Shown here: positions 21,058 to 36,000 of the stretch, in pieces
How positions within the stretch are numbered: position 1 is the first letter of the stretch
How the letters are laid out: each line of letters starts with the position of its first letter
Origin: Argopecten irradians
Lineage: Eukaryota; Mollusca; Bivalvia; Pectinida; Pectinidae
Direction: 5' to 3'
Length of the DNA stretch: 64,000 nt
Assembly: GCF_041381155.1 (NCBI RefSeq)
Contig: NC_091134.1
Span: 65,766,969 to 65,830,968, forward strand
Made by a program: the position numbers and the translations under genes
Notes under the pieces: model-generated
The model's input: only the letters and a program-made list of their open reading frames with translations
The model's database searches: none
Told to the model about the DNA's origin: nothing

Positions 21058-24000
21058 TTAATTTAGACATGTTGAGTTAGATTTGATTGAAATTTTCCTG
21101 TTAGTAGATTGATCAATGACAGCATTGCACCTTTTTACTGTCCTAGTATCAGTCGACATGATATCGTGTATGGTGTCTGGCAGGGAAGCATTCAGTGTTT
21201 CGGGTAAGACCAGCGATATGAGGCCTGCTGACAGACCTAGACATCCAAATATAATCAGTGGGAGGGCCTTCCCAAACATGCTGTCCACCAGGAGAGACTG
21301 AAAACATCCAACAGATTCAATATTTATATAAGGAAATATATTGTTATATCCTGCATAGTGAATGACCTTTACTTGCTTAAGGGTCACATGAGTTACTCGG
21401 AGGTCAGGCAGTTTGATATTTGAATATGATGTATGCTTATCATCTTCAAGGTCAAAGATTTTGAATTTACTTTCAAGGTCACAGAGGTTATATATCATTG
21501 GCCAACAGCATGCATGAATGAAAAACATCTAGTGAATCAAAGTACAACAACTACTCACCAGGTCTGCTATGTAAGGCGACACTAGTGATCCAACCCTCGC
21601 AAAGATGTTGGATGAAGACAGAATAAAACTCCTACTGGAGGTGGGAAACAGCTCGGAGGTATATATAAAGATATTTCCGAATGCTGCAGATACTCCAAAC
21701 TTCCCGATCATAGAGAGTGTGATTGTGATCCAACTAAGGGCTGAAATGTGAGGAGAATAGAGTGATTTATAGATAAGGCATTAAAATATATACAGAACAT
21801 GTATGATTTATAAAAACCACAAAAAACTGGTTATAATGCGACTTAGGTCACACACAGTGTGTAAACCAAATTAATGTTACTGACGTCTAACCTTGTAGTG
21901 GTATCGCTGTGTCTACTCATATTGCTTATAGATCAATAAAGGCTGGGTTGGTAGTACTCATTTACATCAATAAGGCTAGGTTGGTGGTACTCATCTACAT
22001 CAATAAGGGCTGGGTTGGTGGTCCTCATTTACATCAATAAGGGCTGGGTTGGTGGTACTCATTTACATCAATAAGGCTAGGTTGGTGGTACTCATTTATA
22101 TCAATAAGGCTAGGTTGGTGGTACTCATTTATATCAATAAGGTTAGCTTGGTGGTACTCATTTATATCAATAAGGCTAGCTTGGTGGTACTCATTTACAT
22201 CAATAAGGGCTGGGTTGGTGGTCCTCATTTACATCAATAAGGGCTGGGTTGGTGGTACTCATTTACATCAATAAGGCTAGGTTGGTGGTACTCATTTATA
22301 TCAATAAGGCTAGGTTGGTGGTACTCATTTATATCAATAAGGCTAGCTTGGTGGTACTCATTTATATCAATAAGGCTAGGTTGGTGGTACTCATTTATAT
22401 CAATAAGGCTAGGTTGGTGGTACTCATTTACATCAATAAGGGCTGGGTTGGTAGTACTCATTTATATCAATAAGGGCTGGGTTGGTGGTACTCATTTATA
22501 TCAATAAAGGGTACTCTTTAATCAATAAGGCTGGTTGGTGGTACTCATTATATTAATCATATAATAAGGGGTTGGGGTTGGTAGTACTCATTTATATCAA
22601 TCAATAAGGGCTGGGTTGGTGGTACTCATTTATATCAATAAGGGCTGGGTTGGTGGTACTCATTAATTTAGGCGGTGTAGTATCATCAATAAGGGCTGGG
22701 TTGGTGGTACTCATTTAGGCTGGTGGTACTCATTAATCAATAAGGGCTGGGTTGGTGGTCCTCATTTACATCAATAAGGGCTGGGTTGGTGGTACTCATT
22801 TACATCAGTAAGGGCTGGGTTAGGTGGTGGTACTCATTTACATCAATAAGGGCTGGGTTGGTGGTACTCATTTATATCAATAAGGGCTGGGTTGGTGGTC
22901 CTCATTTATATCAATAAGGCAAGCTTGGTGGTACTCATTTACATCAATAAGGGCTGGGTTGGTGGTCCTCATTTACATCAATAAGGGCTGGGTTGGTGGT
23001 ACTCATTTACATCAATAAGGCTAGGTTGGTGGTACTCATTTATATCAATAAGGCTAGCTTGGTGGTACTCATTTATATCAATAAGGCTAGCTTGGTGGTA
23101 CTCATTTATATCAATAAGGCTAGCTTGGTGGTACTCATTTATATCAATAAGGCTAGGTTGGTGGTACTCATTTATATCAATAAGGCTAGGTTGGTGGTAC
23201 TCATTTACATCAATAAGGGCTGGGTTGGTAGTACTCATTTATATCAATAAGGGCTGGGTTGGTGGTACTCATTTACATCAATAAGGGCTGGGTTGGTAGT
23301 ACTCATTTATATCAATAAGGGCTGGGTTGGTGGTACTCATTTATATCAATAAGGGCTGGGTTGGATGTACTCATTTATATCAATAAGGGCTGGGTTGGTG
23401 GTACTCATTTACATCAATAAGGGCTGGGTTGGTGGTCCTCATTTACATCAATAAGGGCTGGGTTGGTGGTACTCATTTACATCAGTAAGGGCTAGGTTGG
23501 TGGTACTCATTTACATCAATAAGGGCTGGGTTGGTGGTACTCATTTATATCAATAAGGGCTGGGTTGGTGATACTCATTTACATCAATAAGGGCTGGGTT
23601 GATGGTACTCATTTACATCAATAAGGGCTGGGTTGGTGGTACTCATTTACATCAATAAGGGCTGGGTTGGTGGTCCTCATTAATATCAATAAGAGCTGGG
23701 TTGGTGGTCCTTATTTACATCAATAAGGGCTAGGTTGGTGGTACTCATTTACATCAATAAGGGCTGGGTTGGTGGTACTCATTTACATCAATAAGAGCTG
23801 GGTTGATGGTCCTCATTTACATCAATAAGGGCTGGGTTGGTGGTACTCATTTATATCAATAAGGGCTGGGTTGGTGGTCCTCATTTACATCACTAAGGGC
23901 TGGGTTGGTGGTCCTCATTTATATCAATAAGGGCTGGGTTGGTGGTCCTCATTTACATCAATAAGGGCTAGGTTGGTGGTACTCATTTACATCAATAAGG

Positions 24001-27000
24001 GCTGGTTTGGTGGTCCTCATTTACATCAATAAGGGCTGGGTTGGTGGAACTCATTTACATCTATAAGGGCTGGGTTGGTGGTCCTCATTTACATCAATAA
24101 GGGCTAGGTTGGTGGTACTCGTTTACATCAGTAAGGGCTGGGTTGATGGTACTCGTTTACATCAATAAGGGCTGGGTTGGTGGTCCTCATTTACATCAAT
24201 AAGGGCTGGGTTGGTGGTACTCGTTTACATCAATAAGGGCTGGGTTGGTGGTACTCGTTTACATCAATAAGGGCTAGGTTGGTGGTACTCGTTTACATCA
24301 ACAAGGGCTGGGTTGGTGGTCCTCATTTACATCAATAAGGGCTAGGTTGGTGGTACTCATTTACATCAATAAGGGCTGGGTTGGTGGTACTCATTTACAT
24401 CAATAAGGGCTGGGTTGGTGGTCCTCATTTACATCAAAAAGGGCTAGGTTGGTGGTACTCATTTACATCAGTAAGGGCTGGGTTGGTGGTACTCATTTAC
24501 ATCAAGAAGGCTAGGTTGGTGGTACTCATTTACATCAATAAGGGCTGGGTTGGTGGTACTCATTTACATCAATAAGGGCTGGGTTCGTGGTCCTCATTTG
24601 CATCAATAAGGGCTAGGTTGGTGGTACTCATTTACATCTGTAAGGGCTGGGTTGGTGGTACTCATTTACATCAATAAGGGCTAGGTTGGTGGTCCTCATT
24701 TACATCAATAAGGGCTAGGTTGGTGGTCCTCATTTACATCAATAAGGGCTGGGTTGGTGGTACTCGTTTACATCAATAAGGGCTGGGTTGGTGGTACTCG
24801 TTTACATCAATAAGGGCTAGGTTGGTGGTACTCGTTTACATCAACAAGGGCTGGGTTGGTGGTCCTCATTTACATCAATAAGGGCTAGGTTGGTGGTACT
24901 CATTTACATCAATAAGGGCTGGGTTGGTGGTACTCATTTACATCAATAAGGGCTGGGTTGGTGGTCCTCATTTACATCAATAAGGGCTAGGTTGGTGGTA
25001 CTCATTTACATCAGTAAGGGCTGGGTTGGTGGTACTCATTTACATCAAGAAGGCTAGGTTGGTGGTACTCATTTACATCAATAAGGGCTGGGTTGGTGGT
25101 ACTCATTTACATCAATAAGGGCTGGGTTCGTGGTCCTCATTTGCATCAATAAGGGCTAGGTTGGTGGTACTCATTTACATCTGTAAGGGCTGGGTTGGTG
25201 GTACTCATTTACATCAATAAGGGCTAGGTTGATGGTCCTCATTTACATCAATAAGGGCTAGGTTGGTGGTCCTCATTTACATCAATAAGGGCTGGGTTGG
25301 TGGTACTCATTTACATCAATAAGGGCTGGGTTGGTGGTCCTCATTTACATCAATAAGGGCTGGGTTGGTGGTACTCATTTACATCAATAAGGGCTGGGTT
25401 GGTGGTACTCATTTACATCAATAAGGGCTGGGTTGGTGGTACTCATTTACATCAATAAGGGCTGGGTTGGTGGTCCTCATTTACATCAATAAGGGCTAGG
25501 TTGGTGGTACTCGTTTACATCAGTAAGGGCTGGGTTGGTGGTACTCATTTACATCAATAAGGGCTGGGTTGGTGGTACTCATTTACATCAATAATGGCTG
25601 GGTTGGTGGTACTCATTTACATCAATAAGGGCTGGGTTGGTGGTCCTCATTTACATCAATAAGGGCTAGGTTGGTGGTACTCGTTTACATCAGTAAGGGG
25701 TGGGTTGGTGGTCCTCATTTACATCAATAAGAGCTGGGTTGGTGGTACTCATTTACATCAATAAGGGCTGGGTTGGTGGTCCTCATTTACATCAATAAGG
25801 GCTAGGTTGGTGGTACTCGTTTACATCAGTAAGGGCTGGGTTGGTGGTACTCATTTACATCAATAAGGGCTGGGTTGGTGGTACTCATTTACATCAATAA
25901 TGGCTGGGTTGGTGGTACTCATTTACATCAATAAGGGCTGGGTTGGTGGTCCTCATTTACATCAATAAGGGCTGGGTTGGTGGTACTCATTTACATCAAT
26001 AAGGGCTGGGTTGGTGGTACTCATTTACATCAATAAGGGCTGGGTTGGTGGTCCTCATTTACATCAATAAGGGCTAGGTTGGTGGTACTCGTTTACATCA
26101 GTAAGGGCTGGGTTGGTGGTACTCATTTACATCAATAAGGGCTGGGTTGGTGGTACTCATTTACATCAATAATGGCTGGGTTGGTGGTACTCATTTACAT
26201 CAATAAGGGCTGGGTTGGTGGTCCTCATTTACATCAATAAGGGCTAGGTTGGTGGTACTCGTTTACATCAGTAAGGGGTGGGTTGGTGGTCCTCATTTAC
26301 ATCAATAAGAGCTGGGTTGGTGGTACTCATTTACATCAATAAGGGCTGGGTTGGTGGTCCTCATTTACATCAATAAGGGCTAGGTTGGTGGTACTCGTTT
26401 ACATCAGTAAGGGGTGGGTTGGTGGTCCTCATTTACATCAATAAGGGCTGGGTTGGTGGTCCTCATTTACATCAATAAGGGCTAGGTTGGTGGTACTCGT
26501 TTACATCAGTAAGGGGTGGGTTGGTGGTCCTCATTTACATCAATAAGAGCTGGGTTGGTGGTACTCATTTACATCAATAAGGGCTGGGTTGGTAGTACTC
26601 ACAGTCATCAGCTAGTTGTGCTGGTAGTATGGTAGAGAGGCAAGCCACTCCCGTCAAAACGAGGCTGCCACAGTTCATCACTTTCCGTCCATACCTGTCA
26701 TTGATTACAAGACACGAACTGTAGCCCAGGGCTTCGACAATGGCGGACACAAGGAAATTGAGGTAGATGTTACCACCAATTCTACCAGCATTAAGGATTA
26801 AACCATAGTAGGACAGAGATATGGTGAACCTGAAAAAAACGTTAAATTCTACATGTGTAAGAGGAGAGTAGAAAATGTAGCAGATCAACTGGGATTCAAA
26901 CCCCTCATCTAGACAAAAGTTCTATGATTAAGCTATCTTTGACCTAGTCTAAACCTTGTCATTCCTCCCTGTTTGCTCCCTTGACCTAAGACACAATCAT

Positions 27001-30000
27001 TCAACCTAATGCCATGCGGCTGTTAACCTCAGTATACTACAAATGCTAGAATAATAGAATCTTACATGGGCCTTTCAGGTGGACAGGGATATCTCAACCC
27101 TAGTGAAAGATTTTGGCTGGTCAACCTGAGGCTTGCCGAGGGTTGATGGTCAAAATCTTTCATGAGGGTTGAAATATACCCTGTCCACCTGACAGGCCCA
27201 TGTTTGATTCTTTTTCTCCAATACTTAAACGAGAAATGGTGAAAATTCAGTTGATATGAACGTCGCTGTGCGTAAAAATGGTGGCCGCATGTATTGATGA
27301 CGTCACTATCTAACGTGTATGAGCTGTCTTTTCCCTACCCCAGTAAAAGACAGTTATCTTAACCCTGTCAAGTATGGGAGAAATGGGTGTTGGTAGGCTT
27401 GCACAAATAGCAGAAGAGGAAATGTAATTAAGTCATGGGACTAGACAAACTGAATGTTTCGAGTTCAGTATCAAGTGGGACAGAGGAAGTTGCCAAGAAA
27501 TGATCGCTGGTCTATGGTTTTTCTTGAGGTACTCCAGCTTTCCTTCTCCTCCTAAACCTTGTACACCCTTAAATGACCCTTTTTTTTAGATGGCAGCCAA
27601 ATAAGGAGAAAAGTTGAAATGTTAATTTTTTTGATAACTTTTATCATAGAAGCTCTTTCCTTGAAGTAATTAATTTACAAATAAAACAATGGTCCATCTG
27701 TCCTTAGACTTACCAGAAACTATGGTCCATTTGTCCTTGTACTTACCATATAAAGGAAATAATGGTCCATTTTTTCTTAGACTTACCATATAAAGGAAAC
27801 AATGGCCCATTTGTCCTTGGGCTTACCATATAAAGGAAAAAATGGTCGATCTGTCCTTGTACTCACCATATAAAGGAAATAATGGTCCATCTGAGGACAA
27901 GTTTAGGAGTTCTCAGTATAACCAGGACATCCCTTAGTGATGCATTTACCCTTCCTACATCTGTTACCTCTCCAGTCAAGGTTGTGCCATTGACCTTGGC
28001 AATTTTACGGAGAATTCTCATCGCTTGTTTGCGCCTCCCAACCAACAGAAGCCATCTAGGTGACTCTGGTACTATACTGTAATGGAACAACTTGACGCTT
28101 TTTATTTTTTTTGTATTTTCTAATTTAGAAGCTTTAGTACCAGATTATGAAATGTGGTTTATCAATTGTTTGTATAAAAAATTGTTTCACACCTGTAATT
28201 AATTAATAACTCACACTAGTTGACTGTTATAAATGTATATATCAACACAAAACTCATATCATGTATTCCCCAATCAAAATATAACACATATTAATAGAAC
28301 AAAATTTTCTGAGTATGCAAAAATATATGTGTGAAACCCCAAAAAGAAATGCCAACTTACATTATATAGGAGAGGAGGAGTGTACAAGGTACAGCTATTG
28401 TTAGTTGTAGTATCCGCCAATCCCGCACAAAGTAGGCTAGGCCACAAAGGATTACCTCCCCTGCACACCAAAATAGCTCTATAATGATGCCGACAAACAC
28501 ACGACTGGATGGCCCCACCATCTCTATCGCTGTAACAGACATGATAGCTCACATACAAACACAGGACTACACTGAAGAAACCAATACCCCCCACTAGATG
28601 TCATTACAGAAGATGACTAGTAATTGAGTGTTCTGCACTTTATACTGAATCTTAGTATAGCTACTATCTTTATAGTCATACAACATCTTTAGAAAAAGAA
28701 AAAAAAAATTCTACAGATAGTGACCAAGTGTTTGACCTTCATAACTGTCGAGGATGGATACTAACATCTGAAGAGCTCCGGTTTTACCAAATCTTCTCAT
28801 ATTTACAAAAGAAACACAAATTGTTTATACCTTGGTGAAATATCATTATAATGTACTATGTGTGCAATAGTCACTTAAAAATTAATTTACTGAAAATATT
28901 GATTTTTTACAGTTTAATTAATGTTAAAATCATATCATTTTTATATAGAGTCTGAAGTATTTGAGTAATTTTGAAAAATAGAACACCATGAAGATTCGAA
29001 TGCTAGTATGTTTTCTCTCACATGCATGATGAAACTCTAGATTTTAAGGATCCGCAAGAGTCGTCTTTTTCCAAACTAGAGGCTTTAATTTTTGGGAGAC
29101 TACAGTCCAAAGCCAGAAATCTGCCAGATATGATACAATTTGATGGTATCATTCAATGTTATGGAAAAGCTTTCAATGGAACAAGGAGAGCCAAGGTACT
29201 TACGAATAACCATGCATGGAGCAAATACCATGAGAGTGGACATCCCTGTTAGGAAGCGAGTTACCAGAAACATGGTGTAGTTGTATGACCATACACAGGC
29301 CATGCTAGCTGTAGTCAGCGCCAACACACCAATGCTCATCACAGGTTTTCGTCCAACCCTGTTAGCAAATCAACATTATAGTCACTAGAAATCCACTTAA
29401 ATACTTAATAAGGTAATAGTTCATAAATCAAGTTTCTGGACTAATTTTTCGATTATATCTAAACATATTAAGGCCAATGGGCCGCAAATATTACTTGAGT
29501 TTTTAAATATTAACCAAAAAAGTGATGTTTTTTTTATGCCATGGCACGCCGTCTCTCGTCCATCCGATCATCTGTCAACATGTCGTGGAGTTTTGTATGG
29601 ACTTTAACAAATGTGGCCAGAAACATCCTTTTGGGATGGAAAAAAGAGTTTGTATAAATTTTGGCCCTGATCCTCCTGGGGCACAAGAGGTGTATTTGAC
29701 CCTTTGTAACTTTGAATGAAGGTCAAATTTATTTATGTCAACAAACTTGATAGTCAATCATGTAGCCAGCTTAAGCTCAATAGATCTATATTGGCCTTGC
29801 TTTTCTGAGATTAAACCAATTGAAGATTTTAACAAATTTTAACCTTGTGACTTTAAATGAAAGTCAAGGTCATTCATTTGAATAAACTTAGTAGTCTTTC
29901 ATGCCAATATGATACAGAACTTTTTTGTATTTGCACATTACAGAGTTATCTCCCCTGCAGCTAGGTGATGTCATTATTTTGTAAGCCTTATACATATCAT

Positions 30001-33000
30001 TTTCACTAATAAGTATGATGTTACGCTCGCAAAGACACAACTTCACAACCAATGCCTACCTGCAAGGGCAGATAACTCTGTAGTATGCAAATACAGAATA
30101 TCAAGTCTTTTGACATCTTCCTTTTAGAGAAGTTTGAACACAGAATTTGACAACAGGAAAATTCACAATCTGGATAGATTAGGCTGAGAACGAAGATATC
30201 AGGATTATCGAGGGTCCACGTTAAAACCTGTCTGTCCATACTGGTCAAATGTGCTGGTCTTGATGAGATTCAGTTTAGACAAGTAATGCCGCATATAAAC
30301 ATTTTTAGCAAAATATTCAACCAGAATTACTGTTTGAAGGATCAGGATATGATATAACATACTTACACATCACCTAATATTCCTGCCAAAATTACGCCAA
30401 CTAAGGTTCCACCGAAGAACGCCATTGTGGCATGAGAACGAAGAACAACATTGTCACAGACCAGATCAAACTACAAGTAAAAGATTTAAAGCATAAAATC
30501 AAACCTACTACAAATCAAATGTGAATATTTATATCAATATTCCTGTTTGTAAGCTACTTAAATTATATGAAATGATGATCTGTTGAATAAAAGGTATATG
30601 TTTTTCTTCAAGATTTTCTATAATTGTTTAAAATCTTACATCTGATAAAGAAACGAATCCCAATAATGAATGAAATTTTGTTAAATATATTTTGATAAGA
30701 ATAAACTTTAGTAATATATTTGTGATATAGCTCCTTTATAGTAATCACTAAACTACTCACGTCAGAGATAGGTGTTTTTGACATCTCTTCTGCACTGTAC
30801 ACCCATGCGGTACATTCTGTTTTTGATGTAACATTCCCAGTACCATTGAAGCTGCTGATATGACACTTTGAAGCCTCCACCACATAACTACTGTTGTCAC
30901 CATAATGCCAGGTTGGGAAATCAATGGTTGTGTTCACAGAGTCATCAATAATTTGACATCTAAACCATAAAGGTGCTTATTTAACAATCATGGAAAACTA
31001 ATAAAAAATATGGAATTGTATTACAGGTACATTTTTTTTGTAGAGTCAAAACAGTAAATGAAGACCATATACAATGTACAAATAAACAAGGGATCAAGAG
31101 GGCCTGTATCACATGGGATCTGCCCACCATTTTGAATCTCCACTCCATTGAGATGTTACCAGTCACATATGAGTGATACGGTATCCGTAGCTTAGGTTTT
31201 TAGAGAACAAAATGTTGGGGGCGTTGCTTAGGCAGGCAGGTTCACTATGAAATTAATGTATTTGATAATTGTGGTGATGAAATAACACAAGTATTATCTT
31301 GTACAAAGGAGTCTTATTCAACCTATAAAGGACAGATGTTGTTTTTATTTTTTGTTGTCATTTTAAATCTAACTGATCTGATAGTATACATAAAAGTAAT
31401 ATTATATATAATAATTGCAATGTTGACCATGTTACTCTATGTGTGTATCTGCTACTTTCAACAATGTTAGAGGGTACCACGAGACAATAAATATTACGGC
31501 GTGACAACCCATGTAATCAGGTGGGATAAGGCCTCATACACATTTATGAGTATGCATAAGGCCTCATACACATGTATGAGTGTGCAGGCTCTTGCCCAAT
31601 ACCATGTATCACTGTATAAAATAAGGCCCAAAAAATGTCTGTTTAGGGTTACATTGGCAAAAAAAAGAGGGTCGGTAGGTCGGGAGGATTTTTTTTTTTT
31701 TTTATAGGTTTTTTCACTCTAAAATAATGGCCGGAACCGGAGTCTGCGATCGAAATTCCGACTTTTTCGTAGAAAATGTAAAAAAAAAAAATAGGGTCGG
31801 GGTAAAAAATAAGGGACGGTCGGGTAATCCTAAACAGATCTAGACATATTATTTTTTTGGCCAAACATGAAAAAAAAACTCATCGTGAACTAGTGGTATT
31901 CTAGGCCACTACACTTGTCATTTAAAGGCACATACCTTTTATTTTTTCAAATGTGAATATAAAATGAGTTTGTGAATTTTATAAAGAGTTGCAGAGATTA
32001 TTAGATTACGATTACTATCACAATTATCATCTCTTCCAGAACAATTTAAGTAATCTAAATGTTAATATCCATAATGCAGGACATCTTAAATTTCCCAGCA
32101 TCAACCTTATTATCACAAAGTAATTGACTATCATTTTGTAAAGTGGAAAAAAACATCAACCCTTCATTGTCACTATATTTATAGAGAATCTTGCATTTGT
32201 TTGGCGTTGAAACTTTATCTTAGGCAATCAATAGAAATGATCTGATGATACAAGTGTATTATAACATTTTAATCTTTACTTTAGAAACATAATGTGGCTA
32301 GAAACCCTTGTGATGTCTGATGGATGTTCTATGTCAATCCATGGTCACTTTAAATATTGTCTGTTTAGAAACCCTTGTGATGTCTGATGGATGTTCTATG
32401 TCAATCCATGGTCACTTTAAATATTGTCTGTTTAGAAACCCTTGTGATGTATGATGGGTGTTCTGGGTCAATCCATGGTCACTCTAAATATTGTCTGTTT
32501 AGAAACCCTTGTGATGTATGATGGGTGTTCTGGGTCAATCCATGGTCACTTTAAATATTGTCTGTTTAGAAACCCTTGTGATGTATGATGGGTGTTCTGA
32601 GTCAATCCATGGTCACTTTAAAATTGTCTGTTTGGAAACCCTTGTGATGTATGATGGGTGTTCTGGGTCAATCCATGGTCACTTTAAATATTGTCTGTTT
32701 AGAAACCCTTGTGATGTATGATGGGTGTTCTATGTCAATCCATGGTCACTTTAAATATTGTCTGTTTAGAAACCCTTGTGATGTATGATGGGTGTTCTGG
32801 GTCAATCCATGGTCACTTTAAATATTGTCTGTTTAGAAACCCTTGTGATGTATGATGGGTGTTCTATGTCAATCCATGGTCACTTTAAATATTGTCTGTT
32901 TAGAAACCCTTGTGATGTATGATGGGTGTTCTATGTCAATCCATGGTCACTTTAAATATTGTCTGTTTAGAAACCCTTGTGATGTCTGATGGGTGTTCTG

Positions 33001-36000
33001 AGTCAATCCATGGTCACTTTAAATATTGTCTGTTTAGAAACCCTTGTGATGTATGATGGGTGTTCTGGGTCAATTCATGGTCACTTTAAATATTGTCTGT
33101 TTAGAAACCCTTGTGATGTATGATGGGTGTTCTATGTCAATCCATGGTCACTTTAAATATTGTCTGTTTAGAAACCCTTGTGATGTATGATGGGTGTTCT
33201 GAGTCAATCCATGGTCACTTTAAATATTGTCTGTTTAGAAACCCTTGTGATGTATGATGGGTGTTCTATGTCAATCCATGGTCACTTTAAATATTGTCTG
33301 TTTAGAAACCCTTGTGATGTATGATGGGTGTTCTGAGTCAATTCATGGTCACTTTAAATATTGTCTGTTTAGAAACCCTTGTGATGTATGATGGGTGTTC
33401 TGAGTCAATCCATGGTCACTTTAAATATTGTCTGTTTAGAAACCCTTGTGATGTATGATGGGTGTTCTATGTCAATCCATGGTCACTTTAAATATTGTCT
33501 GTTTAGAAACCCTTGTGATGTATGATGGGTGTTTATGTCAATCCATGGTCACTTTAATATTGTCTGTTTAGAAACCCTTGTGATGTATGATGGGTGTTCT
33601 GAGTCAATCAATGGTCACTTTAAATATTGTCTGTTTAGAAACCCTTGTGATGTATGATGGGTGTTCTGAGTCAACCCATGGTCACTTTAAATATTGTCTG
33701 TTTAGAAACCCTTGTGATGTATGATGGGTGTTCTATGTCAATCCATGGTCACTTTAAATATTGTCTGTTTAGAAACCCTTGTGATGTATGATGGGTGTTC
33801 TATGTCAATCCATGGTCACTTTAAATATTGTCTGTTTAGAAACCCTTGTGATGTATATGTGTTCTGGGTCAATTCATGGTCACTTTAAATATTGTCTGTT
33901 TAGAAACCCTTGTGATGTATGATGGGTGTTCTATGTCAATCCATGGTCACTTTAAATATTGTCTGTTTAGAAACCCTTGTGATGTATGATGGGTGTTCTA
34001 TGTCAATCCATGGTCACTTTAGATATTGTCTGTTTAGAAACCCTTGTGATGTATGATGGATGTTCTATGTCAATCCATGGTCACTTTAAATATTGTCTGT
34101 TTAGAAACCCTTGTGATGTATGATGGGTGTTCTGGGTCAATTCATGGTCACTTTAAATATTGTCTGTTTAGAAACCCTTGTGATGTATGATGGATGTTCT
34201 ATGTCAATCCATGGTCACTTTAAATATTGTCTGTTTAGAAACCCTTGTGATGTCTGATGGGTGTTCTGAGTCAATCCATGGTCACTTTAAATATTGTCTG
34301 TTTAGAAACCCTTGTGATGTATGATGGGTGTTCTATGTCAATCCATGGTCACTTTAGATATTGTCTGTTTAGAAACCCTTGTGATGTATGATGGGTGTTC
34401 TGGGTCAATCCATGGTCACTTTAAATATTGTCTGTTTAGAAACCCTTGTGATGTATGATGGGTGTTCTATGTCAATCCATGGTCACTTTAGATATTGTCT
34501 GTTTAGAAACCCTTGTGATGTATGATGGATGTTCTATGTCAATCCATGGTCACTTTAAATATTGTCTGTTTAGAAACCCTTGTGATGTATGATGGGTGTT
34601 CTGGGTCAATTCATGGTCACTTTAAATATTGTCTGTTTAGAAACCCTTGTGATGTATGATGGGTGTTCTATGTCAATCCATGGTCACTTTAAATATTGTC
34701 TGTTTAGAAACCCTTGTGATGTACGATGGGTGTTCTATGTCAATCCATGGTCACTTTAGATATTGTCTGTTTAGAAACCCTTGTGATGTATGATGGGTGT
34801 TCTGGGTCAATCCATGGTCACTTTAAATATTGTCTGTTTAGAAACCCTTGTGATGTATGATGGGTGTTCTATGTCAATCCATGGTCACTTTAAATATTGT
34901 CTGTTTAGAAACCCTTGTGATGTCTGATGGGTGTTCTGAGTCAATCCATGGTCACTTTAAATATTGTCTGTTTAGAAACCCTTGTGATGTATGATGGGTG
35001 TTCTATGTCAATCCATGGTCACTTTAGATATTGTCTGTTTAGAAACCCTTGTGATGTATGATGGGTGTTCTGGGTCAATCCATGGTCACTTTAAATAGTG
35101 TCTGTTTAGAAACCCTTGTGATGTCTGATGGGTGTTCTGGGTCAACCATGGTCACTTTAAATAGTGTCTGTTTAGAAACCCTTGTGATGTCTGATGGGTG
35201 TTCTGGGTCAACCATGGTCACTTTAAATATTGTCTATTGTTGAGTCTGATAATCACTTGAAGTGAGTTGGTGTATGGGGTGCTATCACCTGAACTATGGG
35301 TCATGTTTACTACAGAGAATATAAAACTACAAGGATATTATCATAAAACCCTGACAGCCTTGACATTCCTGATAACACATTACTTTAATGCTCAATACTT
35401 CATTCACCATTCCGGACCTCTTACCTTTTTACCTATATTTTGTTACATGTAACGCACTTCTTTACTTTTACCGTTGATACTGCCTTGATGTAGGTAATAT
35501 TCATTATCCCATGTTTTACACTTGCCCATCATCGATATTCCACCTGGGTTCCGACCACTTACGATCTCTATACTCCTGGAATATCTCATAGTGAAACTGG
35601 AGGCTACAGAATAGAACAGGTAATTTAGTCATTTGATGTACATCAAAAGAGCCATATAATGTTACACTGTGTTTGACTGTATGGCTCTGTAGTCTTCAAA
35701 GGAAATCTTTGCTGACCTTTGATTGGTCAAATGTTTTCCACTGAGCTGCCTTCAATTTCACTATGAGATAGTCCAGGGGTGTAGAGATCGTAAGTGAACG
35801 GAACCCTTGGAGTATTGAGGATGACAGTTACCTAACAAGGTATATTCATATCTGATTACATTTACCTGTCCATTCGTTACCATACGTATTTATCTGGTAT
35901 ATTTTACTGTAAATTTTACTGTTACTTCATGGTGCTACCTAAAATTTCAACTGATGAATACCACATTTGATGCAATTTGGCATCAGTGCAGTCCTAAACT

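Noticed and set aside
21931-24575. Open frames spelling LVVLIYINKAR and LIDINEYHQPS repeats
   Set aside because: They arise from the 33-bp variants of an intronic minisatellite and break wherever the 34-bp unit appears.
35480-35590. Possible extra minus-strand exon (WDNEYYLHQG) in SLC22 intron 1
   Set aside because: Exon 1 joins exon 2 directly in phase to give the family's HHHRC motif; the stretch lies at the edge of a foldback repeat.
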